Part shown: in pieces, positions 50,101 through 60,663 of the stretch
Layout of the letters: each line of letters opens with the position of its first letter
Position numbering within the stretch: position 1 is the first letter of the stretch
Origin: Rhabditoides inermis
Lineage: Eukaryota; Nematoda; Chromadorea; Rhabditida; Rhabditidae
DNA length: 64,000 bases
NCBI GenBank assembly: GCA_963966185.1
Contig: CAWZYM010000380.1
Location: forward strand, 503,501-567,500
Direction of reading: 5' to 3'
Notes under the pieces: generated by a model
Seen by the model: the letters and a program-made list of their open reading frames with translations, nothing else
Told to the model about the DNA's origin: nothing
Databases searched by the model: none
Made by a program: the position numbers and the translations under genes

Positions 50101-50585
50101 ATATGACTCGCTACTCACCTCGTTTCCTTCACGTCTGCGTGGAGAGACGCCGCGAGAACGGAGGGAACGCGGAAGAGACGCTCGCCTGAAGACAACAAGT
50201 AAACAACAACAATAAACATATGCACAAATATGACTCGCTACTCACCTCGTTTACTTCACGTCTGCGTGGAGAGACGCCGCGAGAACGGAGGGAACGCGGA
50301 AGGGACGCTCGCCTGAAGACAACAAGTAAACAACAACAATAAACATATGAACAAATATGACTCGCTACTCACCTCGTTCTCCTACACGTCTACGTGGAGA
50401 GACGCCGCGAGAACGGAGGGAACGCGGAAGGGACGCCCGCCTGAAGACAACAAGTAAACAACAACAATAAACATATGAACAAATATGACTCGCTACTCAC
50501 CTCGTTCTCCTACACGTCTGCGTGGAGAGTGCGTGCCAGGCGACGCTAGCTGTACGACACGGGCGGGAGCCGCTCATCTGAAGTC
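50101..50585 (-). repeat. about four tandem ~127-bp units, each with an exon-like core
   Basis: Units start at 50101, 50228, 50355 and 50483. On the minus strand each reads TTGTCTTCAG, then a 67-68-base GC-rich core (for example 50119-50185), then GTGAGTAGCG: a perfect acceptor and donor pair around a small exon. The last (most upstream) unit has a different core that begins with ATG. The spacers are AT-rich. See findings. Confidence 0.85.
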
Positions 50586-51396
50586 AGCGAGTATACAACA
50601 ATAAAACAGTTGATAATACACACAAGTAAAGTAATTTCCAAATACAGAAATACAATGTCATGCGGAATACACAAATAAATACAATAGCCTCGACGTATAA
50701 TTGTGATGACACATGATACATCAAAACCGCTTTAAACCAGTTGTAATCAACGTAACACACGAAAAAAGGGCAAAATCAGCTGTGATCGTCCCCGTCTATC
50801 AGCTGTTTAAAGTAAAATATAGAAAATATCGATTGAAAAAAAAACAAGATGGCCGATGGCCCTGAATTGTGACTCGCGGCGGGGGGCCGTTTCGAATATA
50901 AGCTCCGCCCCCATTTCGCGGCGAGACCGTTTGGCGCGAACCTCAAATTTTTATTTCAACACGCGTTTCAAGTGTGATTTCGGGCTCAATTTTTCAGTTC
51001 TTAGGTTAAAATTATTGGGAAACCGACTAAACTTCATTTATACGTGAATTTGTCTTTTTAAATGGTCCCAAAACTCCTCCCTTTTCAGTACGAATGCGTA
51101 TTGGACGTTTTTTTCAAACCCCGCCCACCTTTCCTTTTCCTACCGTAATACAGCCCGCGCGATACAATGAGAGTGAATTGGCTTCCATTGACCCTGACTG
51201 ACATACTGAGCATATGGCCTAATCAATACCCAACAAAATTTAAAAAAAAAACAGTTCGTATAACACCAAAATGGCTTTTCAGAAGTAATGTATCTGTTTT
51301 GTTTGCCCTTTCATGTTTCACTTGTCAGTGATTCTCAATAGAGCATCTGTCCGTTATTTGTAACAATGTAACAAGAAATAAACTCTAATAATCCAG
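50586..51396. other. no supported gene
   Basis: Presumed upstream DNA of the tandem exon-like units on the minus strand and of the phospholipase fragment on the plus strand. The 63-codon frame at 50856 has no support. Confidence 0.4.
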
Positions 51397-51613
51397 GTGA
51401 TGGCGCGCCTAATGAAGGATGTCTTCGGTGAGATGCTGCTGGATAATGTAGGTAGGTATGTAGGTAGTATGCACGTCATATGGTCACGTAATCATAACAA
51501 TGTGATGTGGTCGGAATCTCTGACGTCATTGCGCCTCATCAATTGCAGGACCTGCCCGATTACCCGGTAGAGTTCACGGATAGACTACCGTCGCCGGAGG
51601 AATTGAAATACAG
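51397..51613 (+). pseudogene. phospholipase C (X-box start) fragment, two exons
   Basis: Exons 51397-51447 and 51549-51613 join in phase and read VMARLMKDVFGEMLLDN then DLPDYPVEFTDRLPSPEELKY. This matches the segment of PI-specific phospholipase C just after the first catalytic His region (M..L...FGD.L, then LPSPE.L). No upstream exon with the EF hand or catalytic His and no downstream X/Y exons were found, so it is probably a duplicated fragment. 51614-52281 holds nothing I recognise. Confidence 0.6.
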
Positions 51614-52281
51614 GTATAATTACTATTATTATTTCCAGTGTTTCTTGAACGATGAATCCATGAATCCTGGAAAGTTCTAAACATTTTTTTCAAACCTCGG
51701 CCGTCAAAAGCACACGATGGACACAAAAATCACTGTGATCAGACTCACAATTAGCTGAACGTGAAATCACTTGCGCTTGAGCGATAGTTTTTGATCTATC
51801 TCGCTTGCAGCTCAAAATACGAACTCAAAATACGAACAGCGTGGATCACATGTGAAGCGAATGCGCGTCTTTCAGTGTATGTATTACCTACGGTCGAATT
51901 TATAGTATCTGTTTAGCATGAGTACATCATAGAGAGCCGGCTCCTCCGTTCCAAGAGTATAGTCAAACCAATCGTTCTTCGCTAGCACAGTCGGTTTAGA
52001 TATACTGCAATTACGATCAATATGAATTGCTGAAACAGCACGAACTTTTGTGGTGAATATTGCATTACACTGCCTGGTTCGTAGGAGACTCCTAACGGTT
52101 TTATATCTTTCTTAGATAGCTTGTCATATTGAGCTTCGTAATCTTTGCCCTAAATTATACGTATACGCTTACCGGTTAAAGTGTGAAATTTTGGAGATGG
52201 ACGCATAACATATCACTTCAAACTATGTGAAAATTATTTGGCTGCGCAAGGCAGCTTGAGATGACTGTAACGGTAACGTAC

Positions 52282-53275
52282 GGCGTTTTCGGGGAACACT
52301 GTGACGTATCGGTGGCGGTCGGGTCGATGATGGGTGTGCATCAGTCCCCCAGAGCGTGGCCCAACTCGTGCACGGCCGTCCCGAACGACTCGCAGCCGTC
52401 ACCCAGAGACACCTGACCAGCGCTCCATCTTATAGATATCTATCATCCATAGCCATAGTCATTATATTGATAACTATTATAGACAGCTGGATGTATATGA
52501 TCGATATAATAATAATAATAATAATAATAATTTATTACAGTCAAGATAACTGCGCCACACAAAACTGACGTGTAGGTATAGTATGGAGTTGAAAGATAAT
52601 ATGAAATGTTATGGAAAATGTCTCGTAAAAGTTGGGAACTTGGCATTTGATAGGAATCCGAAGTCTAGCATGACACCCGCCCCCCGGTGCCTGGAGGTGG
52701 CTGAGGAGGAGTGCGGGGAGGGAACCGCGTACGCAATAAGAGACATGCGTGTGAAGGACGGGGCACGTTTCGACAGTGGAGACTTCTCTCTTGCCTAAGT
52801 AACCAATCTACGAAGGCTGATAACACATATCCATGAGCGTACTCACTCACCGCGTACTTTCCATCTTGGTCGTCGTCATCCCTGTGGTACACACACGCCA
52901 CCCTTTCCTGTCCCGCGTACACACGTATGCGCTGCTCGGCGGTTGCGTTGTACGCAAAGTTTATGCAAGTGTTTTGCTGCCAGAATTTGACAGCTTCCGC
53001 AAACGCAAGTCGTCCTTCTTTTCCTGAAACCTAGATAGCTGATAGTACTTATTGATCCGACTTACTTACGATGGGTCGAAATAGTAATAGACGGTTTCAC
53101 CGAGCCAATGTGTCATATCAGGATGTATTCCACTTCTTTTGTAGCGGATTGAGCTAGTTGTTGAGGCTTTATTAGATTGAGAAGTATCCTTTGTAATTTG
53201 ATAAGAATTGAAAGCGTTGACGTTGTATATGATTATCACCAATGCGTACAACAGAAGGAATAAAGGTTGTAACAT
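52282..53275 (-). pseudogene. astacin metalloprotease, probably frameshifted
   Basis: Three blocks: 53070-53275 (signal peptide MLQPLFLLLYALVIIIY, propeptide, then RYKRSG and WLGETVYYYFDPS), 52851-53030 (EAVKFWQQNTCINF) and 52282-52412 (SLGDGCESFGTAVHELGHALG). The zinc motif HELGHALG should run into GxxHxxxRxDR. The sequence does encode LMHTHHRPDRHRYV but in another frame: GCTCTGGGGGACTGATG carries a wrong number of bases. The first junction is also out of phase by one base. Two shifts suggest a pseudogene or base-call errors. The 3' part of the protease was not found. Confidence 0.75.
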
Positions 53276-53783
53276 GGCTACCTAAAATCACAAGAAAGTA
53301 CCAACACCAGTTTGAAATATAATTAATTGCTGCGGATGAAACATAAATTTGAGATACGCTTTTATATGCGCGTAATGGCGTTTTTTTCTCATTACACAGT
53401 AATGATTGCGTGTTTTTTTTTTCTTTTTTTGGTTATTCACATTTGTGTTGGTTTGTGACTCTTGCAACCAATGCGAATCGCGAATCGTAACAACAGAAGT
53501 AAAAACAAAATCGTTTCATTCCAAAACACAACGCACAATTGTTTTGAGAGGATAATAATAATAATTGAATGCCATACTTTTTCATTTGAATGTGAGTGAG
53601 AACGTGTATTTCCCAAACTTACATTTCCACCCGTGCAATTAATCCCTGATGACAAGTGAACAAATTCTGTCACAATTCAATCACAACTGAATTTCTCGAT
53701 TTCATTTTTCTCGATTTCAATTTCTCGATTTCATTAATTTCTACTTAAGTTCATTATATGTATAATATAGGTTCATGTTCTGA

Positions 53784-54558
53784 TTGGACGCAATGTCAAT
53801 GCTAAAATGGACGGCTTTCTCATTCGAGGCGCATTCTCGACTGGTCTCCTTCTGTCATGTCTCCTCCTGTCTCACCATTCCACTCTCACTCTTCTCTCTA
53901 TACGTCATTGCAACAAAATCAGACAAGTCTATGATGACATACAAGTGGCACGTGTTGACGAACATGGTGAGTGTCGAATCATAAATCATAACCGCATATT
54001 TGATATATGTTGTTCTGGACAATGACCCTCGATGTCTTCATTGGCACTCTCACCGTACCCTGTTTTATCTTTCCACTCCCTTATGGCTACTCGGCCGGTC
54101 CACTCAACATCTGGTTTCACCACAAACTCGAGCAACTAGTTGTGCGTTTTTGCTGGGGTAGCTATATTTCGAATGTTCCTCGTTTATTTTCAGGCGGTCG
54201 GCATAGTTTTATGTGAAGGTGTCGGTTGCTCTATCGTAACACTCTATTTCTATCGTTTTGTCGTAGGTTAAAAAAGTTGAGAAAATTTTGAGTTACCAAT
54301 TCAGGCACTGTGCAAAATAAAGAAAAACAACGGTCAACCTGGCAAAAATGTCACAAGATTCATTGTTGTCATGTATGCTGTTTCCATCCTACCAACGGCT
54401 ATCACTATTATATTTTCGAAACGTGCAACTCCGGACGAGCTGGCTATATTAGCGAAGGTTAACATAATTTAACATAATCGTTTTTTAACAACTTTTTTTA
54501 CGATTCAGAAGTACCCTCCTCTCAAAGCTGTCATGGAGAAAGAAGACGTTCTAGCACA
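53784..54558 (+). pseudogene. chemoreceptor, Srh-like, damaged
   Basis: Blocks 53784-53966, ~54010-54141, 54194-54262, 54305-54457 and 54509-~54558 encode helices 1-6 of a nematode Srh-type receptor (SLYVIATKSDKSMMTYKWHV, LTVPCFIFPLPYGYSAGPL, IVVMYAVSILPTAITIIF, then KYPPLK). Phases fit from the second block on. However, no AG exists between the donor at 53967 and the second block, so the first intron has no acceptor, and the receptor end after KYPPLK is missing. A decayed or truncated copy is likely. Confidence 0.65.
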
Positions 54559-54663
54559 AGAGAGTTTACCTGGCGGCAGGAATCTCGAAGCGTCCAGTGA
54601 CTGCCAGCCAGCAGAGCACCGTCTTCGTCTCCCTCAATCCATACTCGGCGACAACCTGCAGCG

Positions 54664-54724
<61 letters not shown>

Positions 54725-54960
54725 CCTGTCTTTCTCTCACCGCGCGCAGCTCGTTAGCTCCCCAAAGCATGAGCTTGTTGTATATGACAAGCACAATCCG
54801 GAAGTGGTGAGAGTGTGCCAGTGGAGCGAAGGTTCAAATGAGACGGCTTGCCTCGGGAGTGGTGAGCTGAGAGTCCACCGACACTCCGTCCGCGTCGATG
54901 AGAACTTCCAGCCACTTCAGCACCGGCGCCACCACTTCGTCCGACTGAAAAGAGGTGAGT
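54550..54960 (-). CDS. two or three exons of an unrecognised gene, strand uncertain
   Basis: Minus-strand reading: LVIYNKLMLWGANELRA (ending at a GTGAGAG donor near 54752) joins after a CT/GA-filled intron to VVAEYGLRETKTVLCWLAV (about 54573-54659). SDEVVAPVLKWLEVLIDADG after a TTTTCAG acceptor (about 54945) is probably an upstream exon, but it runs into a stop without a clear donor. The plus strand also offers an open frame here with good splice signals (KHELVVYDKHNPEVVRVC). Neither matches a family I know. Confidence 0.3.
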
Positions 54961-55203
54961 AGCGGTCAGTCTCTTCGAAACACTCCCAAATGCCTTCGAG
55001 ACACTTCGAAATTGCCTGCGGACTTCTCCCAAATACCCCCGAACACTTCGGAAAGCCTTGCTATTCCTTCGAATCAATCCCGATTTTCGTGGTTCAAGTA
55101 TGGTAACTACTACTGTATGCTCCAAATCATTATGATTGTGTTGTCATATTCAGATAAAACGATTCCGGATAAACGATTGATTGATTGATTGATTGTCAGT
55201 TCA

Positions 55204-56441
55204 AGCCCAAGACTTCCTACTACGGACAGCCTTCCTATGGATATGGACACTGATATGACTTTCACATGCCATCCTTTCAATATGTACTTTGATAATAAAA
55301 TATTTTAACGTAATTTAACAACACCATCGTACTGAAAAAGGCCATTTACAAAAGAACATCCCGTTTCATTCAAGAACTCTCAGAGAACCCAGCATTTATG
55401 CGCACGCCGCACGTGCACTCCGTTAAGGCTCGCATATTTGCATCTTAATTATCATAAATTAGTAACGCAAATGATTGTCCCATTATCGTTTCACTTTGCA
55501 TGGGTGCTGGGTGGTACAAAAGGGGTTCGATCGGACTGGGTAGCCACTCCTTCTCTACTCGTCCTCCCTACAATGGCTTCATTCGTTACCGCCCAGTCGC
55601 CTTCCCAGCAACAGGAGGCCGCCCCCTCCTCCTCCTCCTCCGCAATCGACGGCATCAAGGTACTGTACCTACCGTACCCACCCCGTGATTACCGTACCAT
55701 ATAGGCGGGCGCTCTGATGTACCTGTACGCGTCGCATGGTCCGTTGGTGGATGCGAAGCTCGGAGAGGTGGAGAAGCAGACTGGAGTGAAGAGGGAGCAG
55801 ATGGCTTCTGTGGGCGGAGCCATCGTCGCTCTCTACCTCATTCTCGGATCGGCTGCCCAGCTCCTCTGTAACATGATCGGATTCGCCTACCCCGCCTATG
55901 CTTCCGTCAAGGTACTGTAGTTTACCGTACCCTATAATCGTATTATCATGTACCGTATCCTTGCAGGCTATCCGCACTGATCGCAAGGACGACGATACTC
56001 AGTGGCTGACGTACTGGACTGTGTTTGGAGTGTTCGCTTGCATGGACTTCTTCGCCGAGGGAATCATGAGCTGGTTCCCCTTCTACTACCTCCTCAAGGT
56101 GGTTCTTGAGTGATTATCGATTGATTATCGATTGATTATCGATTGATTATCGATTGATTATCGATTGACGTTGTTGCTTTCAGTCCATCTTCCTGCTGTA
56201 CCTCTACCTTCCGCAGACTCTGGGCGCTCAGAAGCTGTACGTCTCTTTCGTGGACCCTCTGGTGCACCGTATTGACTTGTACATGGGCAACGCTGCTCCC
56301 GCCCCCGCCTCTCCCGCTCCCCAGTAAGCGGACCACTCGACTAGAGGACCAACACCGCCAAACAACAAACAATAGGGACTACTCGTGTCAATTCTGGAAT
56401 AAATTCAGTGATTATTATCCAAACGTGTTGTTGATTGTTGG
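55204..56441 (+). repeat. inverted duplication, right copy
   Basis: Near-identical inverted copy of 38206-39429. Left junction: homology starts inside coding sequence of the Gly/Tyr-rich gene (AGCCCAAGACTTCC), preceded by a GATT repeat. Right junction: homology ends at GATTGTTGG, after which the two loci differ. Confidence 0.92.
55573..56327 (+). CDS. yop-1-like: REEP5/6-Yop1-like ER-shaping protein, copy B
   Basis: Exons 55573-55659, 55705-55911, 55967-56098 and 56184-56327; 189 residues with the same TB2/DP1/HVA22 core as copy A (MIGFAYPAYASVK, WFPFYYLLK). The open frame, splice sites and AATAAA (56399) are intact, and the duplicated segment includes only about 370 bases 5' of the ATG, so copy B may use a truncated promoter. 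An apparently identical protein and almost identical introns imply a recent event or gene conversion. Confidence 0.93.
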
Positions 56442-56799
56442 AGATTTGGGCAATGTTCGCAAGTTCAACTCAGTGATCCGGGTTTTGGTCTTGGGTTCGT
56501 CGGATGTGCCACATGCACGGCATTTGCATGTGGCACATGACATTGCATATTGCATATGGCATTTGCAACTCTCGATTCGCAAGTGACGACTGTTATCGAT
56601 CTCTCCAGCATTGGTCATTTCCTCCGCCTCTCACTGCGCACATTGATGCGGCATCTTTCTCACTTGTTTTCGCGCAATCGATTTGTTTTGTTCCCCGCAC
56701 GTCCACAGATCGCTTGCATTCGCGCGCTTACTGCTTTCACTTTCTTTCTCTCGTCACTCATCTTTTTGTGTGTGTTTTTTTAACAAAATAACATTCAGC

Positions 56800-58347
56800 A
56801 TGCCAGTTGTGAAGGAAGAGCCGGTATCTCACAATCCGGTGGACATCAAGCCGCTATTCAAGTCGCTTCGGCCCTTACAGGAAACTCGGGTGGGTCTTTT
56901 TTAATTAAATACATTTCAAATTACTGGTACGGTAGTAATATCAACGTTTATAATGCTATAATGCATTTCACACTTGACACTCATCACTATTCGAGGCAGG
57001 CAAAAAGAATTGCCTATGACAGGAATCGAACCTGTGTCGCCACGGCCACAACGTGGAGTACTAACCACTATACTACATAGGCCAAAAGCGTGGCGAGCTA
57101 ATAGCGTAGAAGACGGGGCGCGCGTGATTTTGAGATAGTGTGTTATCTCAACGTGCTATCTTTTTCAGAATGTGTCCCGCGGATGTGCGGAAAGGGAGCG
57201 CAACCGTCTCGAATCTAAGATCACAGAAAAGGTATAACTGGTTCACGTGAGAGGAGGAGAGAAATAACCAATATTAACTGGTTCACGTGAGAGGAGGAGA
57301 GTAATAACCAATATCCCCTTGCAGGATTCCGAAATCGCTCGTCTCAAGTCGGAGCTGAAGCGCAGTCAGCGGGCCGAGGCCGCCACAAAGGTACCACAAC
57401 GTACCCCATTGTTGATACCACAGTATCATATGGTCCCCCGAAAACTGCACAGTATTCGGTCTCACCACTTGTGAGGTGCACTGTTTTGCAGGCCGAGTTC
57501 TCTGCTCTCTCCCTCAAGTTCTCCACCCTCTACAAGGAACACTCGGATCTGCGAGTGGAGGCACAGAAGCGCGAGGAGAGGGACAAGGTAACGAGTACTG
57601 TAGGAACTGGGTTACTGTATAACTGATGGGTAGCTTGTTCTTGTAGGTAGCTCATACTGTACTTTGCAGACCACGATTGCTCATCTACGCGCGCGTGTGA
57701 CGGAGGCAGAAGGAGGAGGAAGCGGCGAGAGGAGGAGGAGAAGCGACAGGGAAGCGGAGAGCAACAAGGTACGGTTCGTGTATTATGCAGTGTACGTTAA
57801 TTATATATATATTTTTTAAATTTTCATATCACACAAGTTGTTGAAAAATTATTTGTAAAGTGTTATTTGTAAACTTTATGTTGAGATTCGCTCCGACTCT
57901 TGCGTCTCTGGTCTCTCTAGTTCGGTGCTCGGCACACCCTGCACACCCTGCTTCTCTCCCTTTGGAAGTCCGAACGGAGGAGGAGGGAGGAAGACCAAGA
58001 GAGAGGTGCAGGTAAGGCGAGAGAGAGAGAGGGGGGAAGAGAAAGAGGGGAAGAGAGAGAGTGGGAGAGAGAGAGATCACCCTTTTTTTCAGAAACGCGT
58101 CTCCGACATCGCCAAGCCGACGGCGCGCCGGCTCTTCGATAGGAGGTGCACTTTTTTGAAATCTTTTGTAACCCTACCGTAATTCCAGTAGTTTGACCTT
58201 ATCGTTTTCAGACTGATCTCTTCCGCTCAGTACAAGTCGTTCCTTCTCTCCATCATCCAGCAATGCGAGTCACTCGGAATATCGGAGAAGACCGCAATCG
58301 AGAAGGTGGCGAGGAGGGAGGGGAGGAAGTATGAGAAAGGGAGGTAG
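56800..58347 (+). CDS. coiled-coil protein, unknown function
   Basis: Exons 56800-56889, 57169-57231, 57325-57390, 57492-57587, 57670-57768, 57921-58011, 58093-58145 and 58212-58347. It starts MPVVKEEPVS, where VKEE is a possible sumoylation site. Exons 2-5 are Arg/Glu/Lys-rich heptad-like sequence (NRLESKITEKDSEIARLKSE). A Pro/Cys/Gly segment (TPCTPCFSPFGSPNGGGG) and a basic C-terminal block (SDIAKPTARRLFDRR, then ISSAQYKSFLLSIIQQC) follow. Exon 6 is 91 bases, so exons 5 and 7 are not in the same frame through it: an alternative acceptor or a single-base error is needed. No family recognised. A tRNA-His lies in intron 1 on the other strand. Confidence 0.6.
57011..57082 (-). tRNA. tRNA-His (GTG)
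   Basis: 72-nt cloverleaf: acceptor GCCTATG pairs with CATAGGC, A box TAGTATAGTGGTTAGTA, anticodon loop TTGTGGC with GTG, B box GGTTCGATTCC, discriminator A. CCA is not encoded. The base before position 1 is G, as required at -1 of tRNA-His, though it is normally added after transcription. It lies inside an intron of the coiled-coil gene, antisense. Confidence 0.95.
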
Positions 58348-58367
58348 AGAGGCGAGAGAGAGGGAGA

Positions 58368-58411
<44 letters not shown>

Positions 58412-60663
58412 GGCCGTAGTCGTGTATATTCATTTGCTCGGTATTTTGCGTGTTTTTTCGCTCATTCGGGTTGTTGTATTGTGTTTGAGTATAACCGTTC
58501 ACAATAGTTTTAATCGTGTGTATACCATGTGTCCATGTGTGTTTCATTTACTTGTGTCAGTAAATTGTATATCAATATTGCTATTACTCTTTTTTATTGC
58601 AAACTATAAGGTTCGAAAGCAGACAACAATTTTCGGTGAAAACTTTAACGTGCGTGGATTTTGAACAAAATATTATGAGTGTGTTTAATACGTCACCTTT
58701 TTTGCCTATGCTGTTCTTCAACCGGCAGCGTCCTTCATCTCTCGATCACTTGTTCCCATCCCGCGCGTTCCACTGTCCCCTTATCTCGATCGAACTTCGA
58801 ACGTTTATTGTCTCAGCGTCCTCCCAGATCAAAAACGCGATACCAAAAAGAATTCCCATTTTATTTTCCTATGGCTATTTTTTTCATTCTGCATAAATCA
58901 GCGCCTTCTTTCATGTATGGAGTTTTATCACTAAAAAAGAAGGATGAGAAAGGAGATTTTTCCCCAAATAAGATTGTAGTTGTAGTATACTTGATACCGT
59001 ATTTTATAATATGTATTTATGTTAAGGCTGCATATGACTGTTTCAATTTTTCCTTTTCTACGCGTATTTCAATGTCTTATCTCATCTCTTTTGCAGATGT
59101 CTGTCCCTGATCGTTGCAATGTTCCCTATCTCGGTGTAGAGTCTCATCATTGGAGAAGCCTTGTACATCATATATGGTGAGTTGGTGAGCAGGAGAGGGG
59201 AGAAAGTCTCTGTCTGTCCGTGTGAAGTGAGGCAAAGATCTTGATAATGATGACCTTTACACCACACAACTATGTAAGTACATAGCTCCACTGCGAAACG
59301 TAAGTTTGAGAAATTTAGTTATTGTGAATATCACATCATTGTGACGTCATTCATTTCATTCTGAAAAATATACGGGACTATTTTCGTAAGTAACTGAATT
59401 ATTTTATAAACGTTTCTAACGTTTTTAAACGTTTTTTTTCTGTCTGACCTCGGACCCCGGACTCTTCGGAGACCAGATTTAGAGAAATCAACAAGATCAG
59501 GTGACTTTAAAAAAACTGTTAGGATTTAATATGAAAAAAGAATAGTAATAGTATACAAAAAAAACAGAAGTCTAGACTGTGCGTAGCTGTTGTTTATTGT
59601 CAGATTCCAGGTCGAAATAAAATGCGAAATAAAATACATGCATTTATTTGAAATATGAAAATACTGTCACGTACTTACAAGTTGCACTCGAAAACTCGTG
59701 AGACCATAAGTAAGTATAAGGCTGCAGTCTCCAGCCGCAAATACTGTTGGTTGTTTTGAGCATCCGTGTGGAAACACTGACGATAAGTGCACGCGACACC
59801 ACACATGTGGGCATTGAATTTACGACTCTCGCACGAACAGTCTCTCTCTCTCTCTCTCTCTCCTCTCACTGTTCCATTTCATATTATTATGTCCCCCTGC
59901 CAGTGTCACTGTCCGCATAAACACGCCAAGATTAGCATAATCTATCCTGTCTCTGTCTCTGCCTCTCTTCTCCCTCTGTCGAAGAGGTCATGGGTCAAGC
60001 CAATTGCCAGATGGTCAGTGCCAGTGCGCGCCCCCGCGTTTTTCCCTAATAGTGAGAGAACCGGCTGGCGTGCGTGTATCGATTTCCCTTCGCCCCCTCG
60101 CGCCCTCCTCGCCACCTACACTCTCTCGCCACTCTCTCACTCGCATGGTGAGAGAGGTAGCGTGGGGTTCGTTTGGATTTGTCGCCTCTGTCGCATTTGT
60201 CGCATGCGCGTTGTTCTATCACCGACCCTCGATAGTGAGGCGCATACGTTTGTGTCTTTCATCTTTAAATCTGCCGCGTTATCATGGTGCAATCATCGGT
60301 GGCCAGTGTGTCCAGCGCCCTCCTCTTCCATTTCCCTCTCGCCTTCCCCTTTTTTCGGCACTTCTTTCCCTCTCTCCCTCGTCGAGATCGATTTCTTTCG
60401 AGGGCATTCCATATTCATAGAACGTCGCCGGAGAGGCGTCTTCTCATTTGTTTACACTATAATACATTGCAGTGGCGGTGACCATTCATGATTTCTAATA
60501 CAGCCAGCCGACGCTAGCCCGCATCACACAACGGTGAGAGAATGCAAACAATCAGAATTCGATTTTGCTATATTGACATACATCATTGAAACGACAATGT
60601 GGACATTCAAACTCCGTTCACGTGAAATATTAGGTTATCAAATTCGGGTTTTTATAGTGAGAG
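58348..60663. other. intergenic, no supported gene
   Basis: Contains GA (58360-58408) and CT (59840-59861) tracts and the presumed promoter of the PHR-type gene. The 138-codon frame at 60004 has Ser/Leu-rich low-complexity composition and no partner exons. Confidence 0.4.

Noticed and set aside
50101..50585. CRISPR array
   Set aside because: Units are ~127 bp and near-identical throughout, without distinct spacers, in a eukaryotic genome with introns.
54597..54962. Plus-strand secreted lipase-like C-terminus (KHELVVYDKHNPEVVRVC)
   Set aside because: Only a vague resemblance to nematode class 3 lipases, no catalytic part nearby, and the antisense reading is at least as good.
60004..60420. 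138-codon frame upstream of the PHR-like gene
   Set aside because: Low-complexity Ser/Leu/Pro composition, overlapping frames and no phase-matched exons.
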